The notes under the pieces were generated by a model. The model saw nothing but the letters and a program-made list of their open reading frames with translations. It made no database searches and was not told the origin of the DNA. From Gemmatimonadaceae bacterium (lineage in GTDB: Bacteria; Gemmatimonadota; Gemmatimonadetes; Gemmatimonadales; Gemmatimonadaceae), in NCBI GenBank assembly GCA_035533015.1, contig DATLUQ010000044.1, positions 62,001 through 126,000 on the forward strand: a stretch of DNA of 64,000 bases, given 5' to 3'. This document shows, piece by piece, positions 9,897 through 15,950 of the stretch. Each line of letters starts with the position of its first letter. Position 1 is the stretch's first letter. Position numbers and translations under genes: made by a program.

Positions 9897-11102
9897 TTAC
9901 TCGTGGACGACGAGCATCCCCACTTCGCCGTTGAACCCATCGCGCATCGTCGGCGTGCCAGGTGGGGGCAGCCACTTGCCGCCGTCAACACGGACATTGA
10001 TCTGGTGGACGCCATCGGCGATTGGCAGGAGGGCCTCCCAGAGGTCGCGTCCGCGCTGCACCATCTCCACCGGCTGCCAGTCCGTGAAGTCGCCCATCAC
10101 CTCCACGCTCTGCACGCCGGCGATGTGCACTTGCACCCGTTCCAGCGAGGGGCCCGCCGCGGCGACCGCGAACTTGCTGATCGCGCTGGCTCGTGCTTCG
10201 ATGGGCACCGCGCCGGCCGTCATCGCCGGCCAGGCTGCGAACATCATGCCTAGATTGGCGTAGTTGCGGGCCGGCAGTCCGCGTGCCGGGTTGGATGGCT
10301 GGCGACCGGCGCCGACCACCATCGCGACGTCACTGGTAAGCCAGACGACGGCATTCGCCGCCGCCCAACGCCGCGAGTCGGGCGTCACGTCGGTGGCGTC
10401 GCCGAACCGGTACCCCGATTGCGCGTCCAACTCCACGGGGCCCTTCTCGAAGTGCACCGACCCCTGCACGTCGCTGAAGTGCGACTGCCGCAGGCAGCGA
10501 CTGTTGTCGGTGGTTGCCACGCACGTCTGGAGCGAACTGGTCGAGTCGCTGGCGCTGGCGATGCGGGTGAACGCGAAGTTGGTATACGTCCCGGTGAGGG
10601 TTGCCGGGCCGACCTGCGTCCAGGCGCCGGCTCCCGCCACGTCCACCGCCGAGACCACTGCCACGCGCCAGGGCCGTGCCACGCCGGTCTCCAGCCACAT
10701 GCCGCCGGCCTGCGAGAACACGAGGTGTACGCGCGCTTCGGCGGCGACCTGCTGGTTCTGGTTGATCCGGTCGTAGTACGCCCGGCTGGCATTGGCCATC
10801 AGTTGGGCGCTCAGGTGGTGGCGCACTGGCGTGGTCACCGATCCCGAGAGCCGCGCGTCGGCGAAGTCCCACGAGTTGCCGTCGAGCCAGGCCGAACCAC
10901 GCGCCGAGAGCTTCACATTCTGCCCCTCGTAGCGCAGGTCGGGGGTGAGGCTGAGCGCGCTGGACGGCACGAAGCCCGGCGTCGAGCTGGTGACGGCCCC
11001 GGCTTCCAGCCGTGAGACGACCTGTGCCGAGGCTGCGCCCTGCGGTAGGCACAGGGCGGCGGCGACGGCAATTAGGACGGATGGTCGGTTCAGCGCGAAC
11101 AT
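9897..11102 (-). CDS. Secreted protein with C-terminal CBM48/AMPK-type glycan-binding domain
   Basis: The 401-residue product has a signal peptide ending in GAASAQ. Its middle is rich in alternating beta strands (RHHLSAQLMANASRAYYD, WTQVGPATLTGTYTN), resembling an outer-membrane or beta-rich surface domain. The last 85 residues form an Ig-like E-set domain: VQVHIAGVQSVEVMGDFTDW, then DGVHQINVRVDGGKW and PTMRDGFNG, the AMPK1-CBM/CBM48 pattern that binds glycogen-like glucans. It is the last gene of a minus-strand unit headed by an ECF sigma factor. The membrane partner two genes upstream carries the same domain. I chose ATG 11102 because it begins the signal peptide. The middle domain's function is unknown. 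Confidence 0.75.
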   Translation of the reverse strand: MFALNRPSVLIAVAAALCLPQGAASAQVVSRLEAGAVTSSTPGFVPSSALSLTPDLRYEGQNVKLSARGSAWLDGNSWDFADARLSGSVTTPVRHHLSAQLMANASRAYYDRINQNQQVAAEARVHLVFSQAGGMWLETGVARPWRVAVVSAVDVAGAGAWTQVGPATLTGTYTNFAFTRIASASDSTSSLQTCVATTDNSRCLRQSHFSDVQGSVHFEKGPVELDAQSGYRFGDATDVTPDSRRWAAANAVVWLTSDVAMVVGAGRQPSNPARGLPARNYANLGMMFAAWPAMTAGAVPIEARASAISKFAVAAAGPSLERVQVHIAGVQSVEVMGDFTDWQPVEMVQRGRDLWEALLPIADGVHQINVRVDGGKWLPPPGTPTMRDGFNGEVGMLVVHE

Positions 11103-11139
11103 CGCGATACGCGCTCGGCGTTCGGGAAACCGCGAGCCG

Positions 11140-11763
11140 CTATTCGGGGACCTTCGCTGGCGGCAGCCGTATCGGGATCGTTCGGGCACGGTTGACGAGT
11201 GCGTCACCCGGTGCGGCTCCCGATACTATGTCTTGTTCGACCGCCTTGGGCAAGCCCAACAGGTCGGCGTCCCCCGCCCCCCCCATCCACAGCTGCAGGA
11301 TGGTGTGTGATGCCATGTCGCGCGGCACGCCGCGCGTGACGAGATCTGCCAGCACCACGAGCGGCACCGTAATCGACTTCCCGTGACCGCTGGCCCTCAG
11401 GTCGGCGAGCGCGGATGCCGGGATTCCCGCCTGCAACGCCGCCGCCGCTGCCGTCAACTCGTCCCGGCTGGCTTTGGGGCCCAGGGTGTTGCGGGCCTGA
11501 CGCAGCGACAGGAAGACGGTACGCACGGCGCGGGCGATGGCTGGGTTGGGGGCGTGCTTGGCCACCCCCTCCTGCGCCTTGGACAGCACCGGCTCGCTTG
11601 GCAGCCCCTCGGCGCGCGCCGAATCGACCAGCGATCGCACCAGTGCCCGGCCGGCGGTGTCGAGCTTGGCCAGCGGGTCAGGGCCCTGTGCGAAGAGCGA
11701 TGGTGCAGCAGCGGCGAGTGCGATCAACGCGACCAGTCCGCGACGTCCGGCGAGGCGCTTCAT
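11140..11763 (-). CDS. Secreted protein of unknown function in the ECF/CBM48 operon
   Basis: The 207-residue protein has a signal peptide (MKRLAGRRG then a hydrophobic run to LFAQG) and a helical mature part with no motif that I recognise. It contains repeated Ala-rich helices and a stretch LPSEPVLSKAQEGVAKHAP, common in small envelope proteins of this lineage. Its ATG overlaps the stop of the upstream CBM48 membrane protein by ATGA, so it is translationally coupled. It probably works with the CBM48 proteins in the envelope, which is inference from position only. Confidence 0.72.
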   Translation of the reverse strand: MKRLAGRRGLVALIALAAAAPSLFAQGPDPLAKLDTAGRALVRSLVDSARAEGLPSEPVLSKAQEGVAKHAPNPAIARAVRTVFLSLRQARNTLGPKASRDELTAAAAALQAGIPASALADLRASGHGKSITVPLVVLADLVTRGVPRDMASHTILQLWMGGAGDADLLGLPKAVEQDIVSGAAPGDALVNRARTIPIRLPPAKVPE

Positions 11764-12371
11764 GTGGCCGACCCCTGTCCGATCAGCACCACGGAGTTCG
11801 CCGTACCGAATCCGTCGTCCGGCGCGCGCAACGCCGCCGGGTCGGGCACCCACTTGCTCCCTTTCGCCCCATCCACCACGAACGCATACACGTGGCGGCC
11901 CGCCGGCAGTTTGACCGTCACCGTCCACGCCGTGCCGTCGGCGCTCCGGGTCATCGGTGTGGCGGCCAGGCTCCAGTTGTTGAAGTCCCCCACCAGAGCC
12001 ACTCGCGACGCGTGTGGGGCCTCGAGTTCGAACCGATGCACCTGCAGCGTATCGTGAACCGGGAGCTGCGCAGTCGCAGCCACAGCGGTGGGCTGTTCGG
12101 TCGGCAGGCGACCGTCCCGGTTGGTCACGGCGAGTCCGAGCAGTAGCCCGATCCCGACCAGCCCCGCAGCGAGCAAAGTGCTGCCCAGCGGGGACAGCGC
12201 CAACGGCCTGGGGGCCGTGAGCCACCCCATCCCGCGGCGCGGCCGAACCGGTAAGGGCGTCGACCGCACGGCGTCCATCACGCGCGCGCGCACACCGGCC
12301 GACGACTCCACCGGCCGCCGCGCTTCACGCGCGATCCATTCGACGTTGGGATCCCTCTCGGACTCAGTCAT
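11760..12371 (-). CDS. Single-span membrane protein with CBM48 domain, candidate anti-sigma partner
   Basis: The 203-residue protein has a short cytoplasmic N-terminus, one transmembrane helix at about residues 60-82 and an external C-terminal CBM48/AMPK-type domain (VALVGDFNNWSLAATPM, then KLPAGRHVYAFVVDG, KWVPDP and DDGFG). It follows the ECF sigma gene with an 8-base overlap, the usual place of an anti-sigma factor. No HxxxCxxC zinc motif is visible. By position and topology it could hold the sigma factor at the membrane and release it when a glucan binds outside. That role is inference; the domain call is well supported. Confidence 0.78.
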   Translation of the reverse strand: MTESERDPNVEWIAREARRPVESSAGVRARVMDAVRSTPLPVRPRRGMGWLTAPRPLALSPLGSTLLAAGLVGIGLLLGLAVTNRDGRLPTEQPTAVAATAQLPVHDTLQVHRFELEAPHASRVALVGDFNNWSLAATPMTRSADGTAWTVTVKLPAGRHVYAFVVDGAKGSKWVPDPAALRAPDDGFGTANSVVLIGQGSAT

Positions 12372-12906
12372 GCTTGATCAACTCCCATCGCTCGCGCAGG
12401 CGATCACATGCGCGCTTGACTCTCATCTTCAACGCGGAAACGCCCACGCCGGTCAGCGCCGCCATCTCCTCGTAGCTCAACTCCTCGATGTACTTCAGCA
12501 GGAACGCCTCGCGCAGCAGTGGATCCAACTCGCTCAACACCCGCTGCACGAACTCCTCGTCCTCCCCCGTCCACCCGGCTTCCCGCTCATCCGCCGCATT
12601 GAGCAGCGCCGCCTCTTCGCGCACGAACACGCGCTCGTGCTGCGACCGCCGCGCCGCCAGGCTCCTGCACTGATTCACCAGGATGCGATACAGCCACGCG
12701 CTGAACTTGTCGCGCTCCTGATATCTGCCCAGCGCCCGATACGCCCGCAAAAACGTCGCCTGCAACGCGTCTTCCGCGTCATCGCGGTTTCCCAGCATCC
12801 GAACCGCGTACCGCGCGCATTGATCGTAGTATCGATCAACCAGCGCCGCGTATGCCTCAACGTCACCGCTGAGCACACGTCGGACGTCGGCCGCGTCGTC
12901 GGTCAT
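12364..12906 (-). CDS. ECF-family RNA polymerase sigma factor
   Basis: This 180-residue sigma-70-like factor has region 2 (YAALVDRYYDQCARYAVRML, DAEDALQATFLRAY and KFSAWLYRILVNQC) and region 4 (LSELDPLLREAFLLKYIEELSYEEMAALTGVGVSALKMRVKRA), with nothing between that would indicate regions 1 or 3. Such factors direct RNA polymerase to stress- or signal-responsive promoters and usually activate their own operon. It heads a minus-strand unit with a CBM48 membrane protein and two secreted proteins. A TGAT-N4-ATCA dyad at about 12957-12968 lies upstream of it, of unknown role. Confidence 0.93.
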   Translation of the reverse strand: MTDDAADVRRVLSGDVEAYAALVDRYYDQCARYAVRMLGNRDDAEDALQATFLRAYRALGRYQERDKFSAWLYRILVNQCRSLAARRSQHERVFVREEAALLNAADEREAGWTGEDEEFVQRVLSELDPLLREAFLLKYIEELSYEEMAALTGVGVSALKMRVKRACDRLRERWELIKHD

Positions 12907-13069
12907 CTCATGAGGAATAACTCACCCCCATCGGTGGACCGTCACATTTCTGCGTGATAGTGATCACGGTTGGCACCAATCCGTGACCTCGCGCGCGAAC
13001 GGCGGCAATCTAGCGCGGCCCCGGCGTGGGTGTCTCTCCTCCCGCGGGCACGGCGTACCCGCACTACCC

Positions 13070-13492
13070 CTACCGGCGGACGCGCCCCAGCCGGGACACG
13101 ACCAGCGTCTCCCGAGCTCGCCCGCGCACCACCACCACCGTGAGGTTCGCCCCACCGTGCCCCAGCCCCCGCCCGTCGTAGCTCATGGAGTCGCGACTGC
13201 TGCTGAACGCTACTCCATACAGTGACCCCACCGCCCGGGTCCGGGTTCCCGTGCCGGGTACTCGCAGGCGCACCATGCCGGCTACACTGTCGAACCGGAC
13301 CCACGCGCCGGCCCCCCGGGCCAGCGCCTCCGCACGCGCCTCGACGAACAGGGCCTCGATGTCCCGCGCCGCCGCGCGCACCGCCGCCCGGTCGGCCGAC
13401 GCGGCGGCCGGCGGCACAGCGAGCGCCAAGAGCGTGCCGATCATCGCCAGCACGAGCAGGAGTTCGGGGAGGGTCATGGCGGCACGGCGCAT
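13070..13492 (-). CDS. Type II/IV pseudopilin-like protein (GspH/FimT type)
   Basis: The 140-residue protein starts MRRAA followed by MTLPELLLVLAMIGTLLALA. This is a type III (prepilin) signal with Glu at position 5 of the mature part and a long hydrophobic helix. The residue before the cleavage point is Ala, not the usual Gly. The C-terminal part is beta-rich (GAWVRFDSVAGMVRLRVPG and GANLTVVVVRGRARETLVV), as in GspH/FimT minor pseudopilins. The start is ATG 13492; a start 24 bases earlier is also open. No other pilus or type II secretion gene is beside it, so it is an isolated minor pilin. Confidence 0.78.
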   Translation of the reverse strand: MRRAAMTLPELLLVLAMIGTLLALAVPPAAASADRAAVRAAARDIEALFVEARAEALARGAGAWVRFDSVAGMVRLRVPGTGTRTRAVGSLYGVAFSSSRDSMSYDGRGLGHGGANLTVVVVRGRARETLVVSRLGRVRR

Positions 13493-13632
13493 GCGGCAAC
13501 CTGCGTCGTCGACCATGGTTCCTCACCATCATCTGATTGCCACGCGCATCCGTCCCCCACCGGCGTCGGTCGGGGTCGACGCGCGGCGCATGCGGCCCCA
13601 TCTTCGGCGTACAACCTCAACTCCGACATCCC

Positions 13633-13884
13633 ATGCGCATCGCTCCATTCACCGCGCCCTTCGCCGCCCTGCTCGCCCTGGGGAGCTGCATGAGCCCCCG
13701 CGCCCAGACGAACATGGCCCAGACCGTGATGGACATGGGGACCGCCGTGCAGAACATGCAGGGCGATCTGCAGGACGCCATGGCCACGGTCGATTCCCTC
13801 AAAGCCGTGGTGGCGTACCAGGACACGCTCATCCAGCGCCTCGCCACACTCACCCACGTGCCCTGGCCCCCACCGCGCAATTAG
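13633..13884 (+). CDS. Small coiled-coil lipoprotein
   Basis: This 83-residue protein has a signal sequence ending in the lipobox LALGSC, so the mature lipoprotein begins at Cys 18. The rest is a single helix with heptad-like spacing (MAQTVMDMGTAVQNMQGDLQDAM, then TVDSLKAVVAYQDTLIQRLATL), likely a coiled coil, ending in a Pro-rich tail. No enzymatic motif is seen. It resembles Lpp-like small envelope lipoproteins in size and layout only. It lies just before the selenoprotein gene, 36 bases away. Confidence 0.65.
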   Translation: MRIAPFTAPFAALLALGSCMSPRAQTNMAQTVMDMGTAVQNMQGDLQDAMATVDSLKAVVAYQDTLIQRLATLTHVPWPPPRN

Positions 13885-13908
13885 CTGCCGCGGCCGCCCG
13901 GCGCTGGT

Positions 13909-13914
13909 TACAAT
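13909..13914 (+). promoter_or_regulatory. Candidate -10 box TACAAT before the selenoprotein gene
   Basis: TACAAT differs from the consensus TATAAT at one base and lies six bases before the ATG at 13921. No Shine-Dalgarno sequence is present, so a leaderless or nearly leaderless transcript is likely. No good -35 box is seen. Confidence 0.42.
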
Positions 13915-13920
13915 TCGACG

Positions 13921-14145
13921 ATGCACATCACGATCGAATACTGCACGGTTTGAAACTACGAGCCGCGCGCCGCCGGTCTGGCGGCCGAAATTCGCACCCG
14001 GCACCCGGACGCCGAGATCACCATGGTACCCTCACGTGGCGGCCGTTTCGAAGTGCTGCGCGACGGGCGTCCGTTATTCGAAAAATCTAAGCTCGGCCGC
14101 CACGCGCGGCCGGGCGAGGTCCTGGAACTGCTCGACGCCCCCTAG
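13921..14145 (+). CDS. SelW/SelT/SelH (Rdx) family selenoprotein with in-frame TGA as selenocysteine
   Basis: Read through one in-frame TGA (13951-13953), this is a complete 74-residue Rdx-family protein. It begins MHITIEYCTV-U-NYEPRAAGLA, has GGRFEVLRDGRPLFEKS in the middle and ends GRHARPGEVLELL, the standard SelW outline in order and spacing. The TGA falls exactly at the second position of the CxxC/CxxU redox motif (Cys8, Sec11), where family members carry Cys or Sec. A hairpin with the GGUCU apical loop known to bind SelB begins 15 bases after the TGA. Known Rdx proteins are thioredoxin-like redox proteins. Conventional gene calling would split or miss it. The gene lies between a small lipoprotein and phosphofructokinase. 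Confidence 0.92.
13966..13987 (+). promoter_or_regulatory. Bacterial SECIS-like hairpin
   Basis: A perfect 6-base-pair stem (13969-13974 with 13980-13985) closes a GGTCT loop at 13975-13979, extended by two more pairs past a bulged C at 13968. The loop matches the GGUCU of the E. coli fdhF SECIS, and lies 21 bases after the TGA compared with 18 in fdhF. It is inside the coding frame, as expected for bacterial SECIS elements. Confidence 0.82.
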
Positions 14146-14182
14146 CCGGCCCGCGCCCCCGCGCCATACCGCCCGCTTCCCT

Positions 14183-15262
14183 ATGCGCATCGCCCTGTCC
14201 ACCGGCGGCGGAGACGCCCCGGGTCTCAATGCCGTCATCCACGCCGCCGTCCTCTCGGCCCTCGACCGCGGGTGGGAGGTGCTGGGCATCAAGCGGGGCT
14301 ACTTCGGACTGCTCGGAGAGGACGATGTGGTCACCCTGAATGCCGATTCCGTGCGCGGCATCGCGCACCTCGGCGGAACGATCCTGCGCACGACCACTCG
14401 CGGCAATCCCTTCTCCTGGCCCATTCCCCAGCCGGACGGCTCGGTGATCGAGGCCGACCGCTCGTCCGAGCTCATCGAGAACGCCCGGCAACTCGGGATA
14501 GACGCCATCGTCGCCATCGGCGGCGATGGCTCGCTCCACCTGGCCCACAGGCTGCACGAGAAGGGCCTCCATATCGTGGGCGTCCCCAAGACGATCGACA
14601 ACGACGTGAGCGGCACGATCAGTACGTTCGGCTTCGACACCGCGGTCACCACGGCCCTCGAAGCGATCGACCGCCTGCACACCACCGCCGAGAGCCACGA
14701 CCGTGTGATGGTCATGGAGGTGATGGGCCGCCACGCGGGATTCATCGCACTGCACGCCGGCTTCGCCGGAACAGCCGACGTCATCCTCATCCCGGAGATC
14801 CCCTACGACATCGAGCGCGTGTGCGAAAAGATCCGCAGCCGCGACCGTGCGGGGCGTCATTTCTCCATCGTCGTGGCCGCGGAGGGCGCGTTCCCGCAGG
14901 GCGGCACCCCCTACGTGCGCGAACGCAGCGAATCGGGCGGCGAGGGCCGCTTGGGCGGCATCGGCGAAATCGTCGCCAGCGCCATTGAAGCGCGCACCGG
15001 CAAGGAAACGCGTTCGCTGGTGCTCGGCCACCTCCAACGCGGCGGCCAGCCCACCGGCTACGACCGCGTACTCGCCACCCGGTTCGGCGGCGCCGCCGTA
15101 GTCGCCGTCGCGAATGGAAAGTGGGGGCACATGGTCGCGCTCCAGTCACCCCATATCGTGACCATTCCCATCGTCGAGGCGCTGGCTCGACCCAAACGCG
15201 TGGAACTCGATCACGACGTGGTCCAGACGGCGCGAGCGACTGGGATCAGTTTCGGCGACTGA
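14183..15262 (+). CDS. pfkA: 6-phosphofructokinase
   Basis: The 359-residue protein is a phosphofructokinase that phosphorylates fructose 6-phosphate in glycolysis. It has the nucleotide loop STGGGDAPGLNAVI, the IGGDGS segment, the catalytic PKTIDND, MEVMGRHAGF and the substrate loop LGHLQRGGQPTGYDR. The phosphoryl-donor positions are mixed: GGDG is the ATP type, while Lys in PKTIDND is usual in PPi-dependent or mixed clades, where E. coli PfkA has Gly. The donor therefore cannot be settled by inspection. The ATG at 14183 is chosen because the conserved N-terminal strand starts there. It lies 37 bases after the selenoprotein gene. Confidence 0.93.
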   Translation: MRIALSTGGGDAPGLNAVIHAAVLSALDRGWEVLGIKRGYFGLLGEDDVVTLNADSVRGIAHLGGTILRTTTRGNPFSWPIPQPDGSVIEADRSSELIENARQLGIDAIVAIGGDGSLHLAHRLHEKGLHIVGVPKTIDNDVSGTISTFGFDTAVTTALEAIDRLHTTAESHDRVMVMEVMGRHAGFIALHAGFAGTADVILIPEIPYDIERVCEKIRSRDRAGRHFSIVVAAEGAFPQGGTPYVRERSESGGEGRLGGIGEIVASAIEARTGKETRSLVLGHLQRGGQPTGYDRVLATRFGGAAVVAVANGKWGHMVALQSPHIVTIPIVEALARPKRVELDHDVVQTARATGISFGD

Positions 15263-15415
15263 CCCGCCCGTTAACCCGGGTGAGATTGGGTTTAGGAGAT
15301 CGGCCGCCTGGACCGAACTCCGGTGCGAACCTCGGCCCCCAGTCCGTGTATGACTTGCTGCCCGGACGGTCGTCGTTCTGGTGCCGCAGTATTGAATTCG
15401 TCGTCCCCACAGTCC

Positions 15416-15901
15416 ATGAAGTCGCTGATCTCACCCCGCACCATCGCCATTGTCGTCGGCGTACTGATCGCGTCCTCCGCCCAGGCCCAGCGGCCCCGGT
15501 CGGACGGCCAGTCAGTGCCCGACAACCTGCGCCCCCCCGCCGGCATGTGCCGCGTGTGGGTGGACGGCGTCCCGCCTGACCGGCAGCCGGCACCCACCGA
15601 CTGCGCGTCGGCGCTGCGCAATCGACCCTCCAAGGGAAGGGTGCTGTTCGGCGACGACTACGTGCGCACCGACTCCAACCGCCACCGGACCCGCGCCGAC
15701 GATCCCGCCGCCGACTCGCCGCTCAAGGGCCTGGCACCGCTACCCAAGTCGCTCGAGCCCAAGTCGGCGGACGCCAATTCACCCGGCAAGCGGGCGGCCA
15801 ATGAAAAGAAGAATCCCGACGCCCACCGGCCGCCGGGCCACAAGCCCGACTCGACGGGCGTGATGCCCCCGAACGCCAGCACTCGCAAATCCACGGTCTG
15901 A
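15416..15901 (+). CDS. Secreted low-complexity protein of unknown function
   Basis: This 161-residue protein has a clear signal peptide (MKSLISPRTIAIVV to SSAQAQ). A short conserved-looking part with two Cys (MCRVWVDGVPPDRQPAPTDC) follows, then a Pro/Lys/Asp-rich tail with little predicted structure. The segment PAGMCRVWVDGVPPDRQP is seen in many small exported proteins of this lineage, but I know no function for it. The upstream frame is open further back, yet ATG 15416 starts the signal peptide. No operon partner is evident. Confidence 0.62.
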   Translation: MKSLISPRTIAIVVGVLIASSAQAQRPRSDGQSVPDNLRPPAGMCRVWVDGVPPDRQPAPTDCASALRNRPSKGRVLFGDDYVRTDSNRHRTRADDPAADSPLKGLAPLPKSLEPKSADANSPGKRAANEKKNPDAHRPPGHKPDSTGVMPPNASTRKSTV

Positions 15902-15950
15902 GCGCCCCCGGGGTTCCGGCGGAGCGCACCTGCGTGCAGCTTCCGCCTCC

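Noticed and set aside
12950-12975. TGAT-N4-ATCA dyad upstream of the first ECF sigma gene
   Set aside because: Short arms and no promoter context good enough to call an operator.
13951-13953. TGA as a true stop giving a 10-residue peptide
   Set aside because: The downstream sequence keeps the full Rdx pattern in frame, and the TGA falls exactly at the Sec position with a SECIS-like hairpin.
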